Shown here one piece after another: positions 17,984-26,839 of a stretch of 64,000 nt of DNA. This DNA comes from JAJPJE01 sp963724985 (GTDB lineage Bacteria; Acidobacteriota; Terriglobia; Terriglobales; Acidobacteriaceae). The notes under the pieces were generated by a model. The model ran no database searches and was not told where the DNA came from. It saw only the letters and a list, made by a program, of their open reading frames with translations. The position numbers and the translations under genes are program-made. The first letter of the stretch is position 1. Every line of letters starts with the position of its first letter. Location of the stretch: contig CAVRWV010000025.1 of the NCBI GenBank assembly GCA_963724985.1, positions 204,627 to 268,626 of the forward strand, written 5' to 3'.

Positions 17984-20464
17984 TTATGAAACTGGTTGTG
18001 CTTCTTCCTGTGGTAACGGTCGCGAGAACTCGCATTTCTCGTTCGGGCACGCGAGCACCGGACCTGACTTCAAGAACTTTTGCACCAGGTACTCGTGTTT
18101 GCATTCCGGACATGCTTCCGGAACAGGTTTGTTGGCTGATGTGAACTTGCACTTCGGATAACGCGAGCATCCGTAGAAGGTGTTCCCGCGACGACGCGCA
18201 CGCTTCTCGACCAACTCGCCATCCTTGCACTCCGGACATTTCATCCCGATGAAGTTCTGCTTCACATATTTGCAGTCGGGATATCCCGAGCAGGAGATGA
18301 ACTCGCCGTAGCGACCATGGCGAAGGAGCATGTTGCGTCCGCACTCGGGGCACTTCTCGTCGAGCGGAACGTCCGGCACTTTTTTCGCCTGATCGAGACG
18401 CCGCGTGGTTTTGCAATCCGGATATCCCGTGCAGGCCATGAACTGGCCGAAGCGTCCGCGCTTCAGCACCATGGGGCGGCCGCAGTTCTCGCAATATTCT
18501 TCCTGCGCTGTTTCCTGCATGTCGGCCGAATCGAGGTCCGGCAGATCGATGGGATTTTCCTTCGTGAATGTGCAGCTGTTCGGATCGGTCTTGTCGTAGG
18601 AGCTGCAGGCGAAGAAGCTGCCGTGCTTGCCCCACTTGATTACCAGGGGTGATCCGCACCGTTCGCACTTTTCATCTGTCGGCTTCTCCATCGCCTTCAG
18701 ATTCTGCATGTGCTTTCCGGCGTAATTCAGATCACGCTCGAACTTCTTGTAGAACTCTTTGAGCGCGTCGGTCCACTTCTCTTTGCCATCTTCGATGTCG
18801 TCGAGCTCTTCCTCGAGCTTGGCTGTGTACGCGGGATCGAAAATGTCCTTGAAGTTTTCGACGAGCAAATCGGTAACGACCAGTCCGATTTCGGTCGGGA
18901 TGAACTTTCCGCCCGTCTTGGTTACGTACTGCCGCTCCTGGATGGTGGTCAGGATCGTCGCATACGTCGACGGGCGACCGATGCCACGCTCTTCCAACTC
19001 TTTGACCAGCGACGCTTCGTTGTAGCGCGGAGGCGGTTCGGTGAAGTGCTGCTCCGGCTTCAATTCCTTCAGCGTCAGCTTCTGGCCTTCGTTCAGCGCC
19101 GGCAGCTTGTGCTTCAGAGCCTCATCTTCCTCGTCCTTGCCTTCTTTGGATTCTTCGTAGACCTTGAGGAAGCCGTCGAACTTCATGACCGATCCGGTGA
19201 CGCGGAAGCGGTAGGATTCGCTGCCTTTGCTGGCGTCGATATCGACCGTGGTCTGATCGAAGATCGCAGGATTCATCTGCGACGCGACAAAGCGCTGCCA
19301 GATGAGCTTGTAAACCTTGAACTCGTCTTCCTTCAGATACTTTTGGATCTCGTCCGGATGACGCATCACCGACGTGGGACGAATCGCCTCGTGAGCTTCC
19401 TGAGCGCCCTTCTGCTTCGACTTGTAGAAGTTCGCCGTCTCCGGCAGATATTCTTTGCCGAAGTGCGATGGAATGTACTCGCGAACTTCAGCCAGCGCTT
19501 CGTTCGACACGCGAGTCGAATCGGTACGCATGTAGGTGATGAGGCCAACGAGGCCTTCGTCGCCGAGCTCCACACCTTCATATAAGCGCTGGGCCAACAT
19601 CATGGTGCGCTTCACACTGAAGCGCAGCTTGCGGGCCGAATCCTGTTGCAGCTTGCTGGTGGTAAATGGCGCAGCTGCATTGCGACGGCGCTCTTTCTTT
19701 TCGACCGAGCGAACCAGCCAGTTCGCTTCGTTCAGGAATGCCGTAATCTTGTCGGCTTCTTCCTGGTTGGGAACCTCGATCTTCTCGTCGCCGCGGCCAA
19801 TCAGCCGGGCATCAAACGACGGACCTTTTCCCGCCGAAAGATGGGCGTCGATGGTCCAGTATTCCTGCTTCTGGAACGCCTTGATCTCGCGCTCGCGATC
19901 GACGATCAGTCGTAGTGCGACGGTTTGCACGCGTCCGGCGGAGAGCCCGCGACGCACTTTGTCCCAAAGCAGCGGCGAAACCTGGTAGCCCACCAGGCGA
20001 TCGAGCACGCGGCGTGTCTGCTGCGCGTCGACTAGGTTGCGGTCGATATCGCGCGCATGTTCGAACGCTTCCTTCACGGCGCGCTGCGTAATCTCGTTGA
20101 AAGTTACGCGGCGAATCTCCAGACCGTTCTTCTTCTTTTTGTTCTTGGTGCCGTCGAAATTGTCGCCGCCAAGTTCTTCGGCGAGATGCGCGGCGATGGC
20201 TTCGCCTTCGCGATCCGGATCAGGCGCCAGGTACACGGTGTCCGCGCCCTTCGCCAGCTTCTTCAGCTTGACGAGGACTTTTTCTTTGCCGGGGATGACG
20301 ACGTATTCGGTATCGAAGTTGTTTTCGATATCGACGCCAAGATTGCTCTTCGGCAGATCTTTCACATGGCCGAATGAAGCTTCTACTTCGAATCCCTTGC
20401 CAAGATATTTCTGAATTGTTTTCGCCTTGGCGGGCGATTCAACGATTACTAACCCTTTTGCCAA
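17984..20464 (-). CDS. topA: DNA topoisomerase I (type IA)
   Basis: Relaxes negative supercoils by transient single-strand cleavage. The 826 residues run from an N-terminal TOPRIM domain (GLVIVESPAKAKTI, DPDREGEAIA near residue 115) through the cleavage domain with GLITYMRTDSTRVS (active-site Tyr), to a C-terminus with four Cys4 zinc ribbons (CERCGSPL, CENCGRPM, CPECGRNM, CPECKDGEL) and a fifth CPECKHEYL. That is a long zinc-ribbon tail, typical of several phyla. Confidence 0.97.
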   Translation of the reverse strand: MAKGLVIVESPAKAKTIQKYLGKGFEVEASFGHVKDLPKSNLGVDIENNFDTEYVVIPGKEKVLVKLKKLAKGADTVYLAPDPDREGEAIAAHLAEELGGDNFDGTKNKKKKNGLEIRRVTFNEITQRAVKEAFEHARDIDRNLVDAQQTRRVLDRLVGYQVSPLLWDKVRRGLSAGRVQTVALRLIVDREREIKAFQKQEYWTIDAHLSAGKGPSFDARLIGRGDEKIEVPNQEEADKITAFLNEANWLVRSVEKKERRRNAAAPFTTSKLQQDSARKLRFSVKRTMMLAQRLYEGVELGDEGLVGLITYMRTDSTRVSNEALAEVREYIPSHFGKEYLPETANFYKSKQKGAQEAHEAIRPTSVMRHPDEIQKYLKEDEFKVYKLIWQRFVASQMNPAIFDQTTVDIDASKGSESYRFRVTGSVMKFDGFLKVYEESKEGKDEEDEALKHKLPALNEGQKLTLKELKPEQHFTEPPPRYNEASLVKELEERGIGRPSTYATILTTIQERQYVTKTGGKFIPTEIGLVVTDLLVENFKDIFDPAYTAKLEEELDDIEDGKEKWTDALKEFYKKFERDLNYAGKHMQNLKAMEKPTDEKCERCGSPLVIKWGKHGSFFACSSYDKTDPNSCTFTKENPIDLPDLDSADMQETAQEEYCENCGRPMVLKRGRFGQFMACTGYPDCKTTRRLDQAKKVPDVPLDEKCPECGRNMLLRHGRYGEFISCSGYPDCKYVKQNFIGMKCPECKDGELVEKRARRRGNTFYGCSRYPKCKFTSANKPVPEACPECKHEYLVQKFLKSGPVLACPNEKCEFSRPLPQEEAQPVS

Positions 20465-20518
20465 AGTTGCCTCTGTTCGTCTTTCTCGTAAGCGAAGCTA
20501 ACACGAAATGCCACCGGC

Positions 20519-20562
20519 TGTCAGTCCATCAGTCGGTCAGTCTATCAGTCCATCAGTTCGTA
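20519..20562. repeat. Short tandem CAGTCNATCAGT repeats
   Basis: Imperfect direct repeats of the CAGTCCATCAGT kind occupy the topA upstream gap, touching the stop codon of the four-helix-bundle gene. Related CTGAAAGACTGATCGACTGA sequence lies on its other side at ~20945-20970. The units are too short and irregular for CRISPR. Confidence 0.6.
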
Positions 20563-20921
20563 AACTGTTCAGTTCTAAGACGATGAATCAGCGAACCTAA
20601 CATCTTCTTGATCTCCACAACCCGGTTCGAAGATCGTTCGTAACCTATCTCCGACAACATCTTCAAGTCACGTGCCAACAAAAGGTGGTACTCCAACTCG
20701 CTCGCCGAGCCCATAGCAATTTGCAGGAACCTCGATAGTTCGGGGTCTCCGCGTCGACCACAGCCTTCCGCAATGTTTGCGCCGATGGATGCGCTTGCTC
20801 GCCTAATCTGTGAGGTCAGCCCAAACATCTCTGCTTTGGGAAAAACAGCAGTCATCTCGTAAACGCTCAGGGTGAGCTCGTGCGCGAGTTTCCAAACCTT
20901 CAAGTTTCTAAAATCCTGCAT
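20553..20921 (-). CDS. Four-helix bundle protein (23S rRNA intervening-sequence / S23 family)
   Basis: A 122-residue all-helical protein beginning MQDFRNLKVWKLAHELTLSVY and containing FGLTSQIRRASASIGANIAEG, the hallmark of the S23/IVS-encoded family, which includes the Avd accessory proteins of diversity-generating retroelements. No reverse transcriptase is nearby, so it is a solitary copy. It is inserted between dprA and topA, flanked on both sides by CAGTC-type short repeats, which suggests it arrived as a small mobile unit (inference). Confidence 0.88.
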   Translation of the reverse strand: MQDFRNLKVWKLAHELTLSVYEMTAVFPKAEMFGLTSQIRRASASIGANIAEGCGRRGDPELSRFLQIAMGSASELEYHLLLARDLKMLSEIGYERSSNRVVEIKKMLGSLIHRLRTEQFTN

Positions 20922-20970
20922 TCGCTCCTCCTAACGGACTGCCGAGCTGAAAGACTGATCGACTGAAAGA

Positions 20971-22114
20971 CTAGAACGTCCTCACATAATGTTTCCCCGG
21001 CAACTGGCGTATCTTCGACGCGAGTTCCAATTCGAACAGCGCCGCAAATACTTCCGAGGAGGACATAGGAGCGAGTTTTTCCATCAGTTCATCAATGTGC
21101 GTCATTTCATCCGCACGCAGCAGAGCGAAAATCTTTTTCTCGTTCGGAGAGAGCGTTTCGTCGAACAAGGATGCCGCTGGGGTCGATTCCGTTGCAGAAG
21201 CTGCCACCGGTTGCAATTCCAGTGCGTACCTGCGAAGGCAGTTCTTCCCACACATCTTCCCAGGTCGCGACCAGCTTAGCGCCCTGCTTTATCAGGGTGT
21301 TAGGTCCCCACGAGAGTTTGTTAGTGACATTTCCAGGGACGGCAAAAACCTCGCGACTCTGTTCCAGCGCGCAACGAGCCGTGATGCGCGTACCGCTGTA
21401 CTCGCCAGCTTCCATGACGAGCACTCCAACCGAGAGTCCGCTGATGATGCGATTGCGGATGGGGAAGTTCTGCGGAGCGGCAAACGTCCCCACCGGGAAC
21501 TCGCTAATCAGCGCTCCTCCGGTTTCAACAATCTGTTCAGAAAGCTTCTGGTTCTCGCGTGGGTAAATGACGTCTACGCCCGTGCCGAAGATCGCGATAG
21601 TTTTGCCCTTACCTTCAAGGGCTCCTCGGTGGGCGGCGGTATCCACCCCACGGGCCATCCCACTAATAATGATGAGGCCATGGGCAGAAAGGTCGCAGGA
21701 GAGCCTGCCGGCCATGCCCGTGCCGTACGGCGTGGGATGCCGAGTACCGACGACGGCAATGCCCGGACGGGCCAGAAGTCCAGCATCTCCACGGACATAC
21801 AGAACTAGCGGAGGATCGTAGATCTCCTTCAGTCGCTCCGGGTACTCGGGATCTCCCTGGGTGACGACGTGGGCCCCTGCGGCGCGCGCCTTCACCAGTT
21901 CGTCTTCGGCCTTGCCGAGGGCTTCGCCGTTTGCAAGGAATTGCGCCGAAACAGCCGGCAATCCGGCCGCTTCCAACTCCGTCAGGCTGGCCTGAAAGAT
22001 GTGCGCTACATCGGCGAAATGATCGAGCAGCTTGCGCGAGCGGGTTGGTCCGAGTCCGGGGGTGAGTGTCAGGGCGATCCAGTAACTCTGTTCGGTGGCA
22101 ATTCCTTGCACCAT
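20971..22114 (-). CDS. dprA: DNA-processing protein DprA, frame interrupted
   Basis: DprA/Smf binds incoming single-stranded DNA in natural transformation and loads RecA. The ATG at 22114 follows GAGGAAAAC. The Rossmann-like core is intact: GTRHPTPYGTG, ISGMARGVDTAAHRGAL, IFGTGVDVIYPREN, SEFPVGTFAAPQNFPIRNRIISGLS. The frame is lost near 21215-21245 after EELPSQVR. Skipping one base restores LELQPVAAS and the C-terminal winged-helix domain (LSPNEKKIFALLRADEMTHIDELMEKL...) to a stop at 20971. The restored length (~380 aa) is normal. A single-base sequence error is as likely as real inactivation. Confidence 0.82.
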
Positions 22115-22217
22115 GGCCTGTTTTCCTCGATGGCGTAACAAATAGCGGACTCTACACACACCGGGCAAAACAGCGCAAGGAAGCAGGTCTCATCGCTTTG
22201 TTAGAATGACCCTCGTC

Positions 22218-23126
22218 ATGCGGCCGCTGCGAATCTCCGCGATTTCCTACCTCAATACCGCTCCTCTCATGTGGGACTTCGAGCACGGACAAACTCCGGT
22301 GCTGGGGAAGAACTATCCCGGACCGGCTCAAGCGGGCGCGCAGCCCGATTTTGAGTTTGCTTATACCGTACCGTCGCAATGCGCGGAGCAGCTTCGCGAA
22401 GGCACAGCTGATATCGGGATTATTCCGTCGGTCACGTATGCGTCGATTCCGAACCTGGTGATCATCCCCAATGCTGCGATTGCGGCGAACGATGCGGTGC
22501 GATCGATTGTGCTGGCATGCAAGAAGCCGTGGGAAGAGGTGCGCACCATCGCCCTGGACACATCGTCGCGCACGTCGGTTGCGCTTACTCGGATCCTGTC
22601 GGAAAAATTCGTTGGTGGGCCGAAGCGTGACTATGTTGACATGCCTCCCAATCTCGACGCGATGCTCGAGCGCTGTGACGCTGCGCTGCTGATTGGCGAT
22701 CCGGCGTTACTTTGTGCGGTTCGCGCGGACGCAGGCGAACTCGACAGCTTGCACATTTACGATCTGGGGCGCGAGTGGCACCGGTTCACAGGGCTACCGT
22801 TCGTCTTCGCGTTTTGGGCCGTGCGTCTGGGCGCGCTGGGAGAAATTCGGCGTGGGCTGGACTTGCAGGAAGTGTTCAGCAACTCGCGTGATCATGGCAC
22901 GGAACCTGACAGCATCGCGGCGATTGCCCGATTGTGGGCTCCGAAGCTGGCCATAAGTGAAGGCGAAATCAAGCGCTATCTCGGAGAGAACATCAACTAT
23001 TGCCTCGACGAGTCCAACTTCGCGGGACTGGAGCTGTTTTACAAGTACGCCGCTGAATGCGGTCTGATCGACGAAATCCCCACGCTACGTTTTGTTGGAA
23101 CCTCGGCCCTGAAGTTGTGTTCCTGA
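22218..23126 (+). CDS. mqnA: Chorismate dehydratase MqnA (futalosine pathway)
   Basis: First enzyme of the futalosine route to menaquinone, converting chorismate to 3-enolpyruvyl-benzoate. The 302-residue protein has a periplasmic-binding-protein-like fold. Seen are LRISAISYLNTAPLMWDF, GTADIGIIPSVTYA, ALDTSSRTSVALTRIL and LIGDPALLC. The ATG at 22218 is preferred over 22206 because a -10-like TAGAAT (22202-22207) overlaps the latter; the leader would then be very short. mqnC lies 0.8 kb downstream on the same strand, supporting the assignment. Confidence 0.92.
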   Translation: MRPLRISAISYLNTAPLMWDFEHGQTPVLGKNYPGPAQAGAQPDFEFAYTVPSQCAEQLREGTADIGIIPSVTYASIPNLVIIPNAAIAANDAVRSIVLACKKPWEEVRTIALDTSSRTSVALTRILSEKFVGGPKRDYVDMPPNLDAMLERCDAALLIGDPALLCAVRADAGELDSLHIYDLGREWHRFTGLPFVFAFWAVRLGALGEIRRGLDLQEVFSNSRDHGTEPDSIAAIARLWAPKLAISEGEIKRYLGENINYCLDESNFAGLELFYKYAAECGLIDEIPTLRFVGTSALKLCS

Positions 23127-23210
23127 GCGAAATTCCGCAAATTTCAGTCACGAAGCATCATTCTTGCGTCTAACTTAGCTGCTGCTCCGTAGGGGGAGCC
23201 GCCTTTTCGC

Positions 23211-23873
23211 ATGCCATTCGAGTTCCTGCTAGCAGTTTCAGTTGAGCACTCCGTCCGGCACTGGCTCTTCCGCTTGGGTGGAGTTGGCTTGATTGTTCTC
23301 GGACTCGCCGACAATTCCGTCGTTCCGCTCCCCGGCAGCATGGATGCCTTTACTATCCTGCTGGCCTCGGCGCGCCGGGAGTACTGGTGGTACTACGCGA
23401 TCATGGCGACCGTTGGTGCCGTGCTGGGTGGCTACATCACCTATCGACTGGCGGCCAAGGGTGGCAAGGAAGCCCTCGAGAAACGCATTGGGAAGAACCG
23501 CGCCGAGAAGGTTTATAAAAAGTTCGATCAGGGAGGATTTCTCACCGTTCTCGTCGGAGCGATGCTCCCTCCTCCGTTCCCGATCGTCCCCGTGCTGTTG
23601 ACGGCCGGAGCGCTCCAGTATCCGCGCAGGAATTTCCTGACTGCCCTGGCTCTCGGCCGCGGCGCTCGTTTCTTCATCGAGGCGTGGCTCGGCCGAACAT
23701 ACGGAACGCACATCCTCGGGTTCTTCCGGCAGTACTACAAGCCAGTGCTTTATGGTCTGATCGGACTCGCCGTAGTTGGAGGCGTCGGTGCTCTGATTTA
23801 TTACAAGCACTGGCGAAAGACGCACCCGCCCAAGCCGTCGAAGTCCCCCAAAGATCAGCAGAAGGTCGCCTGA
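23211..23873 (+). CDS. VTT/DedA-like (YqaA-type) membrane protein
   Basis: A 220-residue membrane protein of the VTT/SNARE-associated (DedA/YqaA) superfamily. It has GLADNSVVPLPGSMDAF near residue 35, a glycine-rich GAVLGGYITYRLA re-entrant-like segment, and GAMLPPPFPIVPVLLTAGA with the conserved proline-rich re-entrant motif. About four transmembrane segments are predicted, with a basic C-terminal tail. Some superfamily members flip lipids such as undecaprenyl phosphate; the substrate here is unknown. It lies between mqnA and mqnC on the same strand. Confidence 0.82.
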   Translation: MPFEFLLAVSVEHSVRHWLFRLGGVGLIVLGLADNSVVPLPGSMDAFTILLASARREYWWYYAIMATVGAVLGGYITYRLAAKGGKEALEKRIGKNRAEKVYKKFDQGGFLTVLVGAMLPPPFPIVPVLLTAGALQYPRRNFLTALALGRGARFFIEAWLGRTYGTHILGFFRQYYKPVLYGLIGLAVVGGVGALIYYKHWRKTHPPKPSKSPKDQQKVA

Positions 23874-23904
23874 GCACTACTTCGCGGTAAAATGAACAAA
23901 GCTT

Positions 23905-24951
23905 ATGTCCCTTACTAAAGCACAAGCGCTGGAGATGTTCGAGTCGACCGACCTGATCGGTATCGGCATGGAAGCCGACCAGGTGCGCCGGAAGATTCAT
24001 CCCGAAGGGGTGGTCACCTACATCATCGACCGCAACATCAACTACACCAACTTCTGCACTGAGTACTGCACCTTCTGCGCGTTTTATCGTCCGCTCAAAG
24101 GCAAGCTGGCTACGGAAGGGTACATCCTCGACTTCGACACCATCTACAAGAAGATCGAAGAGACGGTGGAACTCGGTGGCACCGGCGTGTTGATGCAGGG
24201 AGGGCTGCATCCGGATCTCAAGATCGAGTGGCACGAGCAGCTATTGCGCGGCATCAAGCAGCGTTTTCCCAAGGTTCACTTGCACTGCTACTCAGCGTCG
24301 GAAATTTTGGCGATTGCGGAATATAGCAGTCTCAGCCTGGAAGACACGATCAAGCGGCTGCGCGATGCGGGACTGGATTCGATCCCCGGCGGTGGTGCTG
24401 AAATTCTCGATGACGAAGTGCGCTTCAAGATCGCACGCCTGAAATGCATGACGCAAGACTGGCTGAGCGTGCATCGCACCGCACACAAACTCGGCATGCG
24501 GACCACGGCAACAATGATGTTCGGTGTCGGCGAGACCTTCGAGCATCGCATCAACCACTTCCAGCATATCTATGACCTGCAGGAAGAAACGGGCGGCTTC
24601 ACTGCGTTTATTCCGTGGACCTTCCAGCCCAAGCACACGGCGCTCGGCGGACGCGGCTGGGACGAAGCGACTTCGGTTGAGTATTTGAAGACGCTCGCCA
24701 TCTCGCGTATCTTCTTGTCGAATGTTCTGAACGTGCAGGCGAGCTGGGTGACACAAGGACTCAAAGTCCTCGAGATGGGGCTACGCTTCGGCGGCAACGA
24801 CGTGGGCTCCGTGATGCTCGAAGAAAACGTCGTGAAAGCCGCGGGCACGACGAATTGCACGACTGAGGAAGAGCTGCGGCGCATTATCCGCGACGCCGGG
24901 TTCAAGCCCGTGCAGCGGGACACGCTGTACCGGACGTATTTCCTGAACTAG
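23905..24951 (+). CDS. mqnC: Cyclic dehypoxanthine futalosine synthase MqnC
   Basis: A radical SAM enzyme that cyclises dehypoxanthine futalosine in the futalosine menaquinone pathway. The 348-residue protein carries the [4Fe-4S] cysteines in FCTEYCTFCAFYR (CxxxCxxC), GGTGVLMQGGLHPDLKIEW, SIPGGGAEILDDEVR and WTFQPKHTALGG. Full length. A -10-like TAAAAT (near 23888) lies just upstream. With mqnA in the same strand block, menaquinone synthesis through futalosine is well supported for this organism. Confidence 0.94.
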   Translation: MSLTKAQALEMFESTDLIGIGMEADQVRRKIHPEGVVTYIIDRNINYTNFCTEYCTFCAFYRPLKGKLATEGYILDFDTIYKKIEETVELGGTGVLMQGGLHPDLKIEWHEQLLRGIKQRFPKVHLHCYSASEILAIAEYSSLSLEDTIKRLRDAGLDSIPGGGAEILDDEVRFKIARLKCMTQDWLSVHRTAHKLGMRTTATMMFGVGETFEHRINHFQHIYDLQEETGGFTAFIPWTFQPKHTALGGRGWDEATSVEYLKTLAISRIFLSNVLNVQASWVTQGLKVLEMGLRFGGNDVGSVMLEENVVKAAGTTNCTTEEELRRIIRDAGFKPVQRDTLYRTYFLN

Positions 24952-24962
24952 GCCCTACTCAA

Positions 24963-25035
24963 ACGCGGGCGAGGGCGCCCGCGCCACCAAGGCAACTGCA
25001 GATCCCTCGCTCGCTGCGCGAGCTCGTGATGACAA
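24963..25035. repeat. Two adjacent dispersed intergenic repeats
   Basis: The convergent mqnC/mlaF gap is filled by a copy of the GCGGGCGAGGGCGCCCGCGC palindrome (24963-24987; other copy at 17429-17452), followed at once by a copy of the TGCAGATCCCTCGCTCGC... CTCGTGATGACAA element (24997-25035; others at 15584 and 57579). Confidence 0.75.
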
Positions 25036-25039
25036 ACAA

Positions 25040-25882
25040 TTAGGCGAAGTATTCGCGGATGTATTCGTCTTTTGAGGCGGCCAGCTCTTCTACGGTCCCG
25101 TCGAAAATCACTTTGCCATCTTTGAGCAGCAGGAATGTGGTGCGCGCGTCGATGGAGCTGCCCGGCGGGATGGGCTTCATCTTGTTTTCCTTCACATCGA
25201 AATAGTTGCCGGCCATGATGAGCGTGTCGGGCAGACGATGCGTCGTCATGAGCGCGCTGGTGTGATACACGTCGCGCTGTTTGACGAGCAATTCGATGAT
25301 CGTGGTGGAGGTCACCGGATCCAGGCCGGCGGTCGGCGAATCATAGAGAAGAATTTCGGGGCGATCGACGATCGCGCGCGCGATTCCCACGCGACGTTTC
25401 ATGCCTCCGGAGAGCTCGCCGGGAAACTGCTCGATGGTGTTTTCGAGTTCGACGAAACGCAGTGCTTCGCGAACGCGACGCTCGGTTTCCTCGGGCGGCA
25501 TGCCTTCTTCGATCAGGCGAAACGCCACGTTCTCGCGGACCGTGAGTGAATCGAAAAGAGCGCTCTCCTGAAAAACCATTCCCATCTTGCGTCGCAGTTC
25601 GAACAGCAGGTCTTCCGACATTTCGTTTACATGCTCGCCGAGAACGTAGATGTCGCCTGAGTCCGGCTTGATAAGGCCGAGGGCGAGCTTCAGGATTGTG
25701 GTCTTTCCCGAGCCGAGAACGCCGAGCAGCATTTTGGTTTCGCCGCGGCCGAGTTCAAAGGAAACGTTGTCGAGGACAACCCGCTCATCGAAGGCGATGG
25801 AGACACGTTCGAAGACGATCGTCTTCTGCGAGTCGTTGGGCGGCGGCGCTGCTGCTTGCGGAGAGCTGAGCGTGGTTCCCAT
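25040..25882 (-). CDS. mlaF: MlaF-type ABC transporter ATP-binding protein with altered Walker B
   Basis: ATPase of an Mla/MCE-type lipid transporter. The 280 residues begin at the ATG at 25882, which overlaps the permease stop in TGATG. Motifs are Walker A LGVLGSGKTT, Q-loop VFQESALFDSLTV, signature LSGGMKRRVGIARA, Walker B ILLYDSPTAGLDP and switch histidine TTHR. The residue after the Walker B aspartate is Ser, where canonical ATPases have the catalytic Glu. It pairs with the adjacent MlaE-type permease. No MCE (MlaD) substrate-binding gene is nearby. Confidence 0.88.
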   Translation of the reverse strand: MGTTLSSPQAAAPPPNDSQKTIVFERVSIAFDERVVLDNVSFELGRGETKMLLGVLGSGKTTILKLALGLIKPDSGDIYVLGEHVNEMSEDLLFELRRKMGMVFQESALFDSLTVRENVAFRLIEEGMPPEETERRVREALRFVELENTIEQFPGELSGGMKRRVGIARAIVDRPEILLYDSPTAGLDPVTSTTIIELLVKQRDVYHTSALMTTHRLPDTLIMAGNYFDVKENKMKPIPPGSSIDARTTFLLLKDGKVIFDGTVEELAASKDEYIREYFA

Positions 25883-26664
25883 CAGTGCACGTGCATGAGC
25901 GTCATCAAGAGCTTGGTGTAGAAGAAGTCGACCATGAGGATCATGACCGAAGAAGAAACCATGGCTTGAGTAGTGGCGCGGCCCACGCCCTGCGTGCCGC
26001 CCTTGGCTGTGAGGCCGTAATAGCAGCCGACGGTGGCGATGATGAAACCGAATAGCAGGGGCTTGGTGAGGCCCATGAAAACGTCGGCAAACTGCAAGGA
26101 TTGCCAGGCCGTCGTCCAATACTGATTGCTATCGAGAGCGAGCGCGAAGCGCGAGACCAACCAGCCGCCGCCCAGACCAACCAGGTCCGCAATGATGGTT
26201 AGGAAGAACAGCATAATCGTCGTCGCGATCACACGCGGGGTGACGAGCTTCTTCAGTGGATCGGTCCCGAGCGCGCGCATGGCGTCGATCTGCTCGGTGA
26301 CTTTCATCGTGCCGAGTTCGCTGGCGATGCCTGAGGCGTTGCGTCCGGCGACCATGAGGCCGGAGATAACAGCGCCAAGTTCGCGCACCATGCTGAGCGA
26401 GACGAGTTGGCCGGTGAGGGAGAGCGATCCGAAACGCTGGAGCGTGTTGGAACTTTGCAGGGCAAGCACAGCGCCTATCGACATTCCAGCGAGGACGACA
26501 ACGGGCAGCGAGCCCACGCCAATGGAATCTGCCTGCAGCAGTGTGTCAGCGAGATAACGAGGCTTGCGGAAGATATTCGCGACGGCTTGGGACGCGAGGA
26601 TGGTGTAGTCCTGTACGGAGAGGACGGTTTCCATCGCGATTTCGGACGGTGTGCGTATTTCCAT
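25882..26664 (-). CDS. mlaE: MlaE-type ABC transporter permease
   Basis: A 260-residue inner-membrane permease of the MlaE/YrbE family, which moves phospholipids or other hydrophobic substrates between membranes. Seen are the conserved VRELGAVISGLMVAGRNASGIASELGTMKVTEQIDAMRA region (split over residues ~115-150) and a C-terminal FGFIIATVGCYYGLTAKGG. About five hydrophobic segments are predicted. It is translationally coupled to the downstream ATPase. Confidence 0.92.
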   Translation of the reverse strand: MEIRTPSEIAMETVLSVQDYTILASQAVANIFRKPRYLADTLLQADSIGVGSLPVVVLAGMSIGAVLALQSSNTLQRFGSLSLTGQLVSLSMVRELGAVISGLMVAGRNASGIASELGTMKVTEQIDAMRALGTDPLKKLVTPRVIATTIMLFFLTIIADLVGLGGGWLVSRFALALDSNQYWTTAWQSLQFADVFMGLTKPLLFGFIIATVGCYYGLTAKGGTQGVGRATTQAMVSSSVMILMVDFFYTKLLMTLMHVH

Positions 26665-26839
26665 AGCGCCGGGCGAAACAGTTCCGCTTCACGCAACTAT
26701 ATCAGAAGGCGGCAGTTAGCTTAATGCGCCAGATTGACGGGCGGCACGATCTGCCAGCATATGGAAAGGCACTGAAGGCTGGGTAACCGGCCGAGCATTT
26801 ACGCAATCTTCACACGGCATTTTGAAATGTTCCGCTAGT

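Noticed and set aside
20519..20562. Short direct repeats considered as a CRISPR
   Set aside because: Units of ~12 bp with no uniform spacers and no cas genes.
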